Both the position numbers and the translations under genes were made by a program. Source: Lachnospiraceae bacterium (GTDB lineage Bacteria > Bacillota > Clostridia > Lachnospirales > Lachnospiraceae). From it: DNA of 64,000 bases. Positions within the stretch are counted from its first letter, which is position 1. Each line of letters begins with the position of its first letter. The notes under the pieces are model-generated. The model was not told where the DNA came from and did not search any database. It saw only the letters and a program-made list of their open reading frames with translations. Location of the stretch: NCBI GenBank assembly GCA_021203305.1, contig JAJQBK010000022.1, forward strand, positions 31,240 to 95,239, in the 5' to 3' direction. Shown in pieces: positions 7,712 to 16,511 of this stretch.

Positions 7712-9013
7712 TCAAGTGTTTGCCGCGCCAGCCGCCGCGCTGGCCGCCTCCATACCGCTCATCCACGCCCAGTGCAGATTGTAGCCGCCGCAAAGCCCAT
7801 CCACGTCCAGCAGCTCCCCAACCACATAAATCCGCGGATATTTTTTCAGACTGAAATCCCGGTTAATCTCCTTCAGTGAAAGACCGCCGGCGCAAACCTG
7901 GGCCATATCAAAGCCGTTTGGCCGCTCGATGGTCATCTGCCAGCGCTTGCACAGGCCGGCGAACTGCCGGATCTGATCATCACTGACGCTGTCCGCTCTC
8001 TGATTTGGCCGGATACCGCATTTTTTTAAAAATAAAGCGCAGAGCTTTTTATGTAACAGGCCGGAACAGAACTGTTCCATAGCGCGATTCCCAAACTGCT
8101 TTTTCCGAGCAAATAAAAAATCTGTCCACTGCTCCTTGGAAAATCTGGGCAATACATCCAGACTGGCTGTCACTGTCTGTCCCCGGCTTACCCCATAAGA
8201 GGCATGACGAGAGAGTTGAAACACCGGAATGCCGGAGATGCCATAATCCGTCAGCTGCACCTCCCCCGCCTGTTCATCCGTCTGCTTTCCATCCACAAAC
8301 AGCCGGACCACGGCCTGTGTCCTGACGCCAGCCACCGCGGAAAATTCCTTTTCCTTACAGCGCAGCTGCACCAGCGACGGCACTACCGGCACGCAGGAAA
8401 GACCCAGCTGTCTTAAAAGCCCATAGCCGCTGCCGTCGGAGCCGGTTTTGGGGGCGGCCTTCCCGCCGCAGGCCAGGATAACCCGGTCAAAAGTCAGACG
8501 GCTGCGCGTATTTTTGTTGTTCTGAAAGCCGCCATTTTTTCCGGAAGCATCGGGCGGCTGATCAGGTTCCTTCTCCAGAAGCTCCAGGCTGACTCTGCCG
8601 TCCTTTAACGGCAGCACCTTTTCTACTCTGCACCCGGTTCGAACCTGAGCCCGCTCACCATAGCTCTCCAGCGCAAAGCGCAGCACATCCAGCACCGTCT
8701 GCGCCTGTTCACTGTAGGGATAGTAACCGCCGTTTTTTTCTCTGTAAAGCATCCCCAGCCCCGAAAAAAAATCCAGCACCCGGGGGACACTGTCCTGAGG
8801 CACAAAACAAGGCAGCAGATCCGCTGTCTCAGAATGATAATATTCCGCCCCCATCCGGCTGTTGGTAAAATTACACTTTCCGTTTCCAGTGGACAAAATC
8901 TTTTTGCCCACCCGGTCGGTCTGCTCCAGCAGGAGCACCTCCGCCCCAAGCTGGCAGGCAGTCACGGCGGCGGCCAGCCCCGCGGCCCCGCCGCCCACAA
9001 TGCCGATCCTCAT
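7712..9013 (-). CDS. HI0933/YhiN-family FAD-dependent oxidoreductase
   Basis: A 433-residue flavoprotein with an N-terminal GIVGGGAAGL dinucleotide-binding motif (residues 4-13), the family-typical KILSTGNGKCNFTN, and a C-terminal VVGELLDVDGLCGGYNLHWA. This family is usually annotated as NAD(P)/FAD-dependent oxidoreductase or aminoacetone oxidase-like; the physiological substrate is not settled. GAGGTG lies just upstream of the ATG at 9013. A low-complexity loop (around PPDASGKNGG) occurs mid-protein. It lies upstream of another flavoprotein in the same direction, but a 210-base repetitive gap separates them. Confidence 0.88.
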   Translation of the reverse strand: MRIGIVGGGAAGLAAAVTACQLGAEVLLLEQTDRVGKKILSTGNGKCNFTNSRMGAEYYHSETADLLPCFVPQDSVPRVLDFFSGLGMLYREKNGGYYPYSEQAQTVLDVLRFALESYGERAQVRTGCRVEKVLPLKDGRVSLELLEKEPDQPPDASGKNGGFQNNKNTRSRLTFDRVILACGGKAAPKTGSDGSGYGLLRQLGLSCVPVVPSLVQLRCKEKEFSAVAGVRTQAVVRLFVDGKQTDEQAGEVQLTDYGISGIPVFQLSRHASYGVSRGQTVTASLDVLPRFSKEQWTDFLFARKKQFGNRAMEQFCSGLLHKKLCALFLKKCGIRPNQRADSVSDDQIRQFAGLCKRWQMTIERPNGFDMAQVCAGGLSLKEINRDFSLKKYPRIYVVGELLDVDGLCGGYNLHWAWMSGMEAASAAAGAANT

Positions 9014-9122
9014 AAATCACCTCATATTTACAGATGCATCTCCTGCTGTCTTAATATGGAATGTCATCATTCTGCAAGGCGGAGGAAAAAAGCACAGTGG
9101 AGCGCTAAACATCCAGGAAACA

Positions 9123-9566
9123 CTAACTTGAATAGGTCTCCAGGAAGAAATACAGCGCCTGCTCATCCGCAATCTCTTTTCCCACAAGCACCTCCGACTG
9201 CGTACTGTCCGGCAGATTCTCCAGCAGGATGCCCGTGTACATATAGACCTCCGTCTCCCCACTCTCAAAAACCGCCACATGGTCGTCCACCACACCCAGC
9301 ACAAAGGCGTTTGCCGATTCCGCGCTCTCCTTCACCGGCACTGATTCCTCAGGCGCGGACGGCAGCACCACCTCCGGTTCATCCGCCGCCGTCTGCACAT
9401 CCTCCTCCGGCGTCTGCTGCGTCTGGAAATATTCATCCAGATTGATAATCTGCTCCTCCTGAAGCGTCTGCCGGGGCGCGCTCTCATAAAACAGCAGAAA
9501 ACCGGTCACGGCGATCAACAGCGCCAGCATCGGAACATAGATAAAAACCGCAATATTTTTCTTCAT
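9123..9566 (-). CDS. BofC C-terminal-domain-like membrane-anchored protein
   Basis: 147 residues: a short basic N-terminus and one hydrophobic segment (about 6-25), an acidic Glu/Pro-rich linker (about 30-88), then a 60-residue domain with FVLGVVDDHVAVFE, a VYMYTGILLENLP strand and a C-terminal LYFFLETYSS. This pattern resembles the C-terminal domain of BofC, which in Bacillus restrains the SpoIVB protease in the forespore; here only that domain is present on a membrane anchor. The ATG at 9566 has GGAGG 8 bases before it. The function is inferred from domain resemblance only. Confidence 0.6.
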   Translation of the reverse strand: MKKNIAVFIYVPMLALLIAVTGFLLFYESAPRQTLQEEQIINLDEYFQTQQTPEEDVQTAADEPEVVLPSAPEESVPVKESAESANAFVLGVVDDHVAVFESGETEVYMYTGILLENLPDSTQSEVLVGKEIADEQALYFFLETYSS

Positions 9567-9685
9567 GCTACTGCCCTCCAATCCTTCGATTTATGGGTAG
9601 TATGCGCCAAAAAAAGATAATTATTCAAACATTATGATGCTTGTCCCGGATTTCTACGCACCTCGTGCCCCGGGATTCTCATCAT

Positions 9686-11266
9686 TTATATACTTTTCAT
9701 TCCTCTGAATCTCCCGATCACCCGGCCAAAGGGCACAATTCTCAGCTCCTCCCTGGAATATGCCCCCGTAAGGCCCACGCTCAGAAGATGCAGACAAAAG
9801 CCCACAAAATAACCGAGCAGTGTGGTGGCAAACCCGCCAAGAGCCGTAAACAGCAAAAGCTGCATGCCAAATACCAAAAGCCCCGCCGCGCCAGTCAGCA
9901 GAAGCGGCAGCCAGATCTGGGAAAGATAGGTCAGCGGCGAGGTGCCGATCTCGCGCTCATTAAAAATCAGCATAACCAGAGCGGAAATCCCGTAAAACAG
10001 CGCAAGGCTCCTGACAAAAACCGCCGCCGTCATCCCCGCCTCCCCGGAAAACGCCGCCGCGCTCAGAACAGCTGAAGCATCCCCAATGATAAAGGCAGTC
10101 AGAATGATCTTTTCCCTGCCCCGAAGCTTCAAAAGATCCAGCAAAAACCGCCAGAGAAGACTGATGAAAAACAACACGCTGCAGCCCAGCGCCAGGCTCA
10201 TCAGTGCCTCCGTGGTCTGCAGATTCCACTGTGCCAGATAAGGCTTGTGCAGCGCCGCGAACAGCACCGCCATGGTCATACCGGAGAGACAGACATATTT
10301 CATCGCGCCGATATAGAACCGGTAATAATAATCGTCCTGCCTCTTACGCATGGCCGAGACCATTCCCCTCTCGATGGGAGTCAGTCCCAGGTCAAACAGG
10401 AACTGAAGGATCATCAGAAGCGGCAGAATTATCCCGTAAAAAGCGCCAAACAAAATCCGCTCCTCCCCTCCCGCCTTTGCCGTCAGGAAAAACAGCACGA
10501 TCAAAGGAAGCCGGGATAAAAGAATCAAAACAGAATCGGCGCCAATCTGTCCGAACAGCATTCCCAGCATTCCCCCCGCTTTGGGCAGCTTCGGATCCCG
10601 GACAGCGTGAAGACAGTCAAAATCATAGCGGTGCAGTAAAATCACCGCCAACGCGTACAGACAGGCCGCCAGAATTCCCAGTCCGATCCCCGGGAGCACA
10701 GCCAGAGCCATATAAAAATACAGAACCTCGGAGTGCTGAAGGAAATCTCCCACCTTCTCCCCGTAGGGATACAAAACGGCTGCCCCGATCACAGTGCCCA
10801 CAATAACGCCGATGCTGACAATCAGCCTGACAACGCCGACAGCGGTTTTTCCCGTTTCCGTCTGTAAAATACCTGTCAATATCTGCAGGATGCAGCCGAA
10901 GGGCGTAATCCACAGGAAAATCCTCAGAAGCCGTCCCATATATGAAATTTCCAGAGAATCCGCCAAAAATGACAGTCCCAGCAGGGTCAGCATGCACAGA
11001 AGCGTGCCCAGCAGACCATACAAGACGCTGGCCCTCACCGCCGCCGCGCTCATCCCCGGCCGTTCTCTGTTTCTCTTATTTCTGGAGACTCTGCTGACCG
11101 CATCCGGCAGATAACCCAGGAAAAACCGGAATACCGCGTAAAAAATTTCCAGCGTTCCCGCCGCGTAAATGATTCCTTCCGATCCTGTCTTTGTAAAAAA
11201 TAGCAGCACACCCGCCCAGAGCAGCCCCTCCGCCAGATGAACCAGATGCTTGTTTTTTAAATCCAT
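9686..11266 (-). CDS. multi-pass membrane protein, MOP-flippase-like
   Basis: 526 residues with about 12-14 hydrophobic segments spread along the whole length and short charged loops, resembling the MATE/SpoVB/MurJ (MOP) transporter fold. I could not identify a specific family motif. Its start codon lies inside the end of ybeY (10-base overlap), so translation is probably coupled. By analogy a flippase for a lipid-linked precursor is possible, but this is inference; it may equally be an uncharacterised Clostridia-specific membrane protein. Confidence 0.55.
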   Translation of the reverse strand: MDLKNKHLVHLAEGLLWAGVLLFFTKTGSEGIIYAAGTLEIFYAVFRFFLGYLPDAVSRVSRNKRNRERPGMSAAAVRASVLYGLLGTLLCMLTLLGLSFLADSLEISYMGRLLRIFLWITPFGCILQILTGILQTETGKTAVGVVRLIVSIGVIVGTVIGAAVLYPYGEKVGDFLQHSEVLYFYMALAVLPGIGLGILAACLYALAVILLHRYDFDCLHAVRDPKLPKAGGMLGMLFGQIGADSVLILLSRLPLIVLFFLTAKAGGEERILFGAFYGIILPLLMILQFLFDLGLTPIERGMVSAMRKRQDDYYYRFYIGAMKYVCLSGMTMAVLFAALHKPYLAQWNLQTTEALMSLALGCSVLFFISLLWRFLLDLLKLRGREKIILTAFIIGDASAVLSAAAFSGEAGMTAAVFVRSLALFYGISALVMLIFNEREIGTSPLTYLSQIWLPLLLTGAAGLLVFGMQLLLFTALGGFATTLLGYFVGFCLHLLSVGLTGAYSREELRIVPFGRVIGRFRGMKSI

Positions 11267-11778
11267 GTCTGTTTATCCCTTGTAATTCCCAGTGCGTTCA
11301 GCACCCTGTTTTGTTTCTCCTCCATAAGAGCGGCGTCCGCGGGCTCCATATGGTCATAGCCGCACAGATGCAGCATGCTGTGGGCGATTAAAAAGGCATA
11401 TTCCCTCTTCAGGGAATGCCCGTATTCCTCCGCCTGGGAAAACACCCTGTCCACATTGATGACAATGTCCCCCAAAAGCAGAAGTCCGCTGTCCATGTCA
11501 AAATAATCCGCCTCCCGGCTCTCCTCCTCCAGCAGAGAGAAATCCCCGGGCGCCATAAAATCCAGGTTTGGGAAGGACAGCACGTCCGTTGGCTGATCAA
11601 TTCCGCGGAAATCCCGGTTCATCCGGCAGATTTCCCCGCTGTCAACCAGCGTTACATTCACATCAAATTCATAAGGAATCCGCTCCAGATCCGCCGTCTG
11701 CTCCACTACAGAAAGAGCAACCGCTTCCGCGTCAAAATCCACCTGAAATTCCGCTTCCTTTTCAAAAATAAGTGCCAC
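11257..11778 (-). CDS. ybeY: endoribonuclease YbeY (rRNA maturation factor)
   Basis: A single-strand-specific metalloendoribonuclease acting in 16S rRNA 3'-end maturation and ribosome quality control. It carries the diagnostic zinc motif H-x3-H-x5-H (HSMLHLCGYDH) near the C-terminus, and TDVLSFP, both conserved in the family. I place the start at the GTG at 11776-11778 (AAGGA 5 bases upstream), giving 173 residues; a longer frame reaches back to 11847 but adds a basic, non-conserved leader. It follows phoH, a common pairing. Confidence 0.92.
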   Translation of the reverse strand: MALIFEKEAEFQVDFDAEAVALSVVEQTADLERIPYEFDVNVTLVDSGEICRMNRDFRGIDQPTDVLSFPNLDFMAPGDFSLLEEESREADYFDMDSGLLLLGDIVINVDRVFSQAEEYGHSLKREYAFLIAHSMLHLCGYDHMEPADAALMEEKQNRVLNALGITRDKQTWI

Positions 11779-11921
11779 AATTATCCTTTGTGATCGTATG
11801 GTCAACGTCTTTTTCCGCTGTTGACCCGTTCGATTACGCTCCTTCATTATGATTGTAATTTTCCGTCAGATTTTCCGCAATACGGATTCCGGATCGCCGC
11901 ATTTTCCGGCTGTCCCTGTCA

Positions 11922-12974
11922 CTATAACTTCCTGTCACGGTTCCCGGGCCTTGGGCCGGTGTACGGACGGCTGTTGCTTTTCTCTCTGCTTCTGGCCTCC
12001 TGGCGGGCCTGGCGCTCCTCGTAGACCTCGTAGGCCTTCACAATCTTCTGCACCAGCGGATGGCGCACCACGTCCTTGCTGGTCAGATTGCAGAACGCGA
12101 TATCCTCTATTCCCGACAGCACCTCCCTGGCCACATCCAGGCCGCTCTTTGTGCCGGGCGCCAGATCCTTCTGAGAGCTGTCGCCGGTGATGACCACCTT
12201 GGAGCCGAAGCCGATGCGGGTCAGAAACATTTTCATCTGCGCCGGCGTGGTATTCTGAGCCTCATCCAGGATAATATAGGAGTTGTCCAGCGTCCGCCCC
12301 CGCATATAGGCCAGGGGAGCCACCTCAATCAGCCCCTTTTCCATATTTCTGGCAAAGGTCTCCGCGCCCATAATCTGATAGAGGGCGTCATATAAGGGCC
12401 TTAAATAAGGGTCCACCTTGCTCTGCAAATCCCCGGGCAGAAAGCCCAGCTTCTCCCCCGCCTCGATAGCCGGGCGGGTCAGGATAATCCGGCCAACCTC
12501 GTTGGCCTTGAAGGCCGTGATCGCCATGGCCATGGCCAGATAGGTCTTGCCCGTACCCGCGGGACCCAGGCCAAAGACAATCATCTTGTCCCGGATAGCG
12601 TCCACATATTTTTTCTGCCCCAGCGTCTTGGGCTTGATGGGCTTGCCGGCCACCGTGTGGCAGATGCAGTCCGCGTCCATCTGGGACATGGCGTCCAGAG
12701 AATTTTCCTTTTCCAGCTCCAGAGCGTAGTCCACGCTCTGCTCCTCGATCTCATTCCCATTCTCCTGATAATGGTTTAATTCCTCCAATAAATGCCTCGC
12801 TTTCTCCACGGCCTCCCCGTCTCCGATCAGCCTGATGGCGCCGTTGCGGTTGACGATATCCACATGGAGGTCTTTTTCTATCTTTTTAATATACTGGTCA
12901 TGCCGACCAAAAATATTCCTCATCTGGTCCATCGTCAATTCCATGGTACACTCACAAGCCTTCTGTGTCATCAA
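11922..12974 (-). CDS. PhoH-family P-loop ATPase
   Basis: 350 residues with an N-terminal KH-like segment (about 35-66), then a PhoH ATPase domain: Walker A GPAGTGKT at 137-144 and Walker B YIILDEAQN at about 233-241, and a GDSSQKDL motif. PhoH-like proteins are cytosolic RNA-linked ATPases/helicases, often neighbours of ybeY as here. AAGGAG precedes the ATG at 12974. It overlaps the end of yqfD by 23 bases, so it is translated from the same message. The C-terminus is basic (RPYTGPRPGNRDRKL). Confidence 0.92.
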   Translation of the reverse strand: MMTQKACECTMELTMDQMRNIFGRHDQYIKKIEKDLHVDIVNRNGAIRLIGDGEAVEKARHLLEELNHYQENGNEIEEQSVDYALELEKENSLDAMSQMDADCICHTVAGKPIKPKTLGQKKYVDAIRDKMIVFGLGPAGTGKTYLAMAMAITAFKANEVGRIILTRPAIEAGEKLGFLPGDLQSKVDPYLRPLYDALYQIMGAETFARNMEKGLIEVAPLAYMRGRTLDNSYIILDEAQNTTPAQMKMFLTRIGFGSKVVITGDSSQKDLAPGTKSGLDVAREVLSGIEDIAFCNLTSKDVVRHPLVQKIVKAYEVYEERQARQEARSREKSNSRPYTGPRPGNRDRKL

Positions 12975-14179
12975 TCTCCTTCGTAACCTCCTCAGTGATG
13001 GTTCTGCTCTCCACTGTGGCGTAACGAACCGTCATCTCTCCGCGCAGCAGAAAAAAATTCTCATTTTCCTCCATTGTAACATTTTCTGAAGTAATTTGTA
13101 CCCCCTTTTCCTCTAATATTAAATTATTTTTTTCAAATTCCGCGTATAAAAGCGCCTCCGCCTCCTGAGGAGTATAGCTTTTCTCCACACTCTGATACTC
13201 TTTTACCTCAAAAAAGCCAAATCCGAGCTGTCGGCCAAAAAGTGTGACCGTAAAGGACGGTTCCAGCAGCCGCTCCTTTTCCTTCCACTGAGCTCCGGTT
13301 TGCGGCAGCCTGTAAACAGTCTGGTCCACAGAAAACCAGACGCCGCTCCCCTCCCGGCCGGTATATTCCTTTGCCACGTACACCTTATCAAGACGGTAGT
13401 CAACCTGCTGCACTGTCTCAATAAGAATATCGGCGTCAGCCTCATAGAGCAGAAAATGGTCCGTCTCCCCATCCTCGTTCAGCACGGGAATTCTTCCGTC
13501 CACCAGCAAATCTCCCGGATGTACCTCATCCCCTCTCGACACCATGGAAATCCCATTTCTCACATAGACGGATATGACAACTCCTTCCACGGTGGAGTAA
13601 AGCCCTGTGGCCTCTTCCACGGAAAGGACAGGCAGAGTCACATTGGGTCTCTCATTTTCCTTGATGGAAATTTCCAGCACGGTCCCGTTGATTTTTCCGC
13701 TGGTCCAGGTGATCAGGGAAAACTCCTGACGCAGCTCCTTCTCCAGGGTTTCCAGATCCAGGCTGTTTTTGGGGACGCCCACCCAGATTCCCCTCTCGGC
13801 CAGGAAATCCGTCAGCTGATCCTCCGTGATGGAGTAATTCCCCTCAAATTCTATATGCCAGATCAGCTGCGTGCTGTACAAAAGCCACCCCGCCGCCGCA
13901 AGCCCGGCAATGACGAACAGAACTCTGGCCTTCAATCCGGGCAATAAAAAGGGCAGTCCATGTTTTCTCGCAATGGCTGCCTGTGTCCCGGTTTTTTTTG
14001 AGAAGCTCTTTTCCCTGCTCCCAGTCTCTGTAATGAATGTTGGCGTAGCAATATTTTCCATCGGCCCGGATATTCCACAGGGGAATATGACGGTTGCCGC
14101 AAAGGGTGATAAAGCGCTCCAGGCCCTGCCCCTCCAGCTTCAGGCGCAGAAAGCTGCCGTTTTTAAAATACGAATTCAT
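12952..14179 (-). pseudogene. yqfD: sporulation protein YqfD, interrupted by a frameshift in an A8 run
   Basis: Two reading frames together make one YqfD. The N-terminal part (ATG at 14179, AGGAGG upstream) contains LERFITLCGNRHIPLWNIR; the C-terminal part begins around KKTGTQAAIARKHGLPF and continues with a transmembrane segment and the extracytoplasmic domain (WHIEFEGNYSI). They meet at eight T bases (13992-13999; A8 on the coding strand). Seven As would restore the canonical LLKKT...RHGLPF-like junction. So this is a one-base insertion, a sequencing error, or transcriptional slippage. YqfD is a mother-cell sporulation protein linked to yqfC and phoH. Confidence 0.85.
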
Positions 14180-14291
14180 GAAACCTCCTGACACCGCGTG
14201 ATGAATGGCATTCGCACACGCAACGAAGATGTCTGACACACATCCCCCGCTCTTTCCCAGACCGTTTCCGCGCTTCCTTGTCCCTGTGACA

Positions 14292-14612
14292 TCATCGATA
14301 AGTAATGCTCTGAATATGTCCGCGGACCATCGTATGCTCCTTCATATAATGGGAAATGACCAGCCGCTCTCCGCAGATACAGACAACGCAGCTTCCCGCC
14401 TGCAGCAGAATGCCCCGCTCGCCGTACTCCAGAATAGCCTTATAATTTTCCACCCACACCTCTGTTCTCCCGATACAGGTGATCACTGTATCGTGGGTCA
14501 CAGCCTCCAGAGGCAGCTCATGAGCCAGAAGCTTCTGGCGCAGGCCGTCCTCGTACTGCTCAGTGGTTGGTTTACGGGCTTTATTTTTGGTGTTTTTCCT
14601 TCTGTGCTTCAT
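14292..14612 (-). CDS. yqfC: YabP/YqfC-family sporulation protein
   Basis: 106 residues: a very basic N-terminus, then a compact beta-rich domain with ITCIGRTEVWVENYKAI and RLVISHYMKEHT-like strands, as in YqfC/YabP. These small proteins belong to the mother-cell sporulation programme in Bacillus. It directly precedes yqfD (112-base gap), the standard yqfC-yqfD-phoH order. No Shine-Dalgarno precedes the ATG at 14612; a possible sigma-E-like promoter is immediately upstream, so the exact start is uncertain. Confidence 0.85.
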   Translation of the reverse strand: MKHRRKNTKNKARKPTTEQYEDGLRQKLLAHELPLEAVTHDTVITCIGRTEVWVENYKAILEYGERGILLQAGSCVVCICGERLVISHYMKEHTMVRGHIQSITYR

Positions 14613-14618
14613 GAAATT

Positions 14619-14647
14619 AATTTATGTGTCATTTGCTCAAAATATGA
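14619..14647 (-). promoter_or_regulatory. possible sigma-E-like promoter for yqfC
   Basis: On the minus strand, TCATATT (14641-14647), 14 bases and CATAAATT (14619-14626) resemble sigma-E elements, in keeping with yqfCD being sigma-E dependent in Bacillus. The -10 lies only 6 bases from the annotated ATG, which would give an almost leaderless message, so this is tentative. Confidence 0.3.
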
Positions 14648-14719
14648 GAAAAGCAGGCAAGGAAGCATGGCCCTTTTTCAACACGCCCATATAAGATCAA
14701 AAACGCAGTATCGTTGACC

Positions 14720-15199
14720 TCATTTATGATAGGGCTCCCCATTAATAATTCGATATGCCCGGTAAATCTGTTCCAGCAAAATCACCCTCATCAGTTGGTG
14801 CGGAAAAGTCATATCAGAAAAGCTGAGCTTTAAATCCGCCCTTTGAGACACTCTCCTGTCCAGTCCCAGGGAGCCGCCGATCACAAACTGAATATGACTT
14901 TTCCCCTGTACCCCCAGCTGCTCCAGCTGTTTCGCAAAGGAAACACTGTCCATCTTTTTTCCCTGAATCTCCAGCGTGATCACACACGCCTCTTCCCGGA
15001 GATTTTTCAGGATACGCTCCCCTTCCTTCGCCTTAATTTGTTCCTCCTGCGCCAGTGACGCGCCCTCCGGCGTCTTCTCATCCGCCACTTCCATAATCCG
15101 TAGCGTGCAATACTTGCTCAGACGCTTTTCAAATTCTGCGATGGCCTCCCGGTAAAAGCTTTCCTTTATTTTTCCCACAGCGATAATGTCGATTTTCAT
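14720..15199 (-). CDS. rlmH: 23S rRNA (pseudouridine(1915)-N3)-methyltransferase RlmH
   Basis: A small SPOUT-class methyltransferase, 159 residues from the ATG at 15199, that methylates pseudouridine 1915 in helix 69 of 23S rRNA using SAM. Conserved features are the MKIDIIAVGKIKE N-terminus, FVIGGSLGL (SAM-binding knot) and the LLEQIYRAYRIINGEPYHK C-terminus. An in-frame ATG at 15217 has a slightly better ribosome site, but the family starts MKI. The accessory island begins directly upstream. Confidence 0.95.
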   Translation of the reverse strand: MKIDIIAVGKIKESFYREAIAEFEKRLSKYCTLRIMEVADEKTPEGASLAQEEQIKAKEGERILKNLREEACVITLEIQGKKMDSVSFAKQLEQLGVQGKSHIQFVIGGSLGLDRRVSQRADLKLSFSDMTFPHQLMRVILLEQIYRAYRIINGEPYHK

Positions 15200-15238
15200 A
15201 ATCAATTTCCAAACCATATTTTCTTTCCTAAGGCGGAT

Positions 15239-15423
15239 TCATCTCATCATAGCCTTAGCAATATGCTTTGATTTCATCCAGGTACAAGCTTCAACAGGAA
15301 AACCACCTGAACCACAAGCAGCATCCGTTGCCCTGCTAATATTGATACAATGTAACAATGAACGCACATACTCTTTTCGTGACAGGTTCCTGAGTCTCAA
15401 TGGTGCTGATAAACTGCTCCATC
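15239..15423 (-). pseudogene. possible fragment of an N6-adenine DNA methyltransferase (HsdM-like), low confidence
   Basis: A frame open leftwards to TGA at 15239-15241 contains TDAACGSGGFPVEA, close to the SAM-binding motif I of type I modification subunits (DPACGSGGFLVEA-like). The rest is too short (about 60 residues) to be an enzyme. In a second frame an ATG at about 15422 starts a 28-codon ORF (MEQFISTIETQEPVTK...), 11 bases after the stop of the 15434-16108 gene. Both may be debris of a former gene. The match is short and could be chance. Confidence 0.3.
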
Positions 15424-15433
15424 GTTTTCTTTC

Positions 15434-16108
15434 TCACCAGATAATCCCTATCGTTCTCTGCACCTCATCCGATTCAATCAGCATTCTTATCTTCTCATTT
15501 CCATTTTTCAGCTCTGGTTTACCACATCTAAGACTATCCGGATGCTCTGACACGCAGCAGTCCCTATACCAGCATGCACCCATAAGAGCACCATTCACAG
15601 ACCACTGCTCATTTTGCGTGAATTCACCAACCAGGGACTTCATTACGCGTTCCGTAGAATATCTCCTGAATCCAGACAAATACGATAATGTCTTCTCATC
15701 TTTAATCCTGGATAAATCTATTCTGTGATAATCTATTGCGGCAAGGATTTCTTCCCGCATCCTGATTTTATCTGTTTTACCGGTTCCTGTCCATGAAACC
15801 AGCTTATCAAACGCCAATATAAAATGCTCAAAGCAAATCATATCAAATAAAATCACTCTTATTTCTGTTGCGTCAACTAACCGTTTTAAAATACGATACT
15901 TATTTCGGACATCCTGATTATCCACCACGTAATCAAAAGCAATATAATATTCATCATCTTCTGAGGCTTTTAGCGTTGACAACGCTTCTAATATACCCTG
16001 ATTACTTCCCTTGCTTTCAACTATGAGTGCATTATTAAAAACAAGCTGATTAACCAGTTGCCAAAAGTGGTATCCGGCACCAGTATCTTCTGTCCATAAA
16101 TACTTCAT
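15434..16108 (-). CDS. hypothetical protein, possible TOPRIM-like fold, third gene of ATPase island
   Basis: I do not recognise this 224-residue protein. Near the N-terminus, ALIVESKGSNQG is followed about 30 residues later by YIAFDYVVDN; a Glu after a hydrophobic strand and then an Asp-rich strand end is the pattern of TOPRIM and related nuclease/primase folds. This is suggestive only. Translation is coupled to the upstream ATPase: its TGA and this ATG are one base apart, with GAGGA before it. The composition is AT-rich unlike the flanks. A partner or effector of the ATPase is the most natural reading. Confidence 0.5.
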   Translation of the reverse strand: MKYLWTEDTGAGYHFWQLVNQLVFNNALIVESKGSNQGILEALSTLKASEDDEYYIAFDYVVDNQDVRNKYRILKRLVDATEIRVILFDMICFEHFILAFDKLVSWTGTGKTDKIRMREEILAAIDYHRIDLSRIKDEKTLSYLSGFRRYSTERVMKSLVGEFTQNEQWSVNGALMGACWYRDCCVSEHPDSLRCGKPELKNGNEKIRMLIESDEVQRTIGIIW

Positions 16109-16109
16109 T

Positions 16110-16511
16110 TCATAGTTCCTCTTCCAATGTAACTCTGTTATTACAAAGTCTCATCACCTTAAAGCTCTTGCCCGACACGTTAAGACCATCACAATTTCTC
16201 AAAAACAGCATGTATTGATTTGAAAACTCGAAATTAATAAATCGTCTGATCTCATCATCTATGAGAATGTCCGCATTATCAATCACAACAAATTTATTCC
16301 TACATTGCTTTAGCTGCTCAAAAACCCCGTCGGTTTTATAGTTAAACAGCTTAATTGCACTATAATCCTCTGTCATTTTTAAGTCCTCCAACATCTCGTA
16401 GAGGACCGTTTTTCCAGTACCGCTGTCACCGCCTACAAGGGTAATGCGATCCTCAAATTTCAAATCGTAAGAGAAAGGATCTGCCTTAAACTTAATCTCT
16501 TCATAAATCAT
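16110..16511 (-). CDS. minimal P-loop ATPase, second gene of island
   Basis: 133 residues from the ATG at 16511 (AAAGGAG 6 bases upstream). Walker A GGDSGTGKT at about 27-35 follows a predicted strand (RITLVGG), and a Walker B-like KFVVIDNADIL is near residue 80. The length is barely one RecA/AAA core: no sensor-2 or lid domain is visible, so it probably works as part of a complex with its neighbours. Its start overlaps the end of the preceding gene by 11 bases, implying coupled translation. No specific family was recognised. Confidence 0.65.
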   Translation of the reverse strand: MIYEEIKFKADPFSYDLKFEDRITLVGGDSGTGKTVLYEMLEDLKMTEDYSAIKLFNYKTDGVFEQLKQCRNKFVVIDNADILIDDEIRRFINFEFSNQYMLFLRNCDGLNVSGKSFKVMRLCNNRVTLEEEL

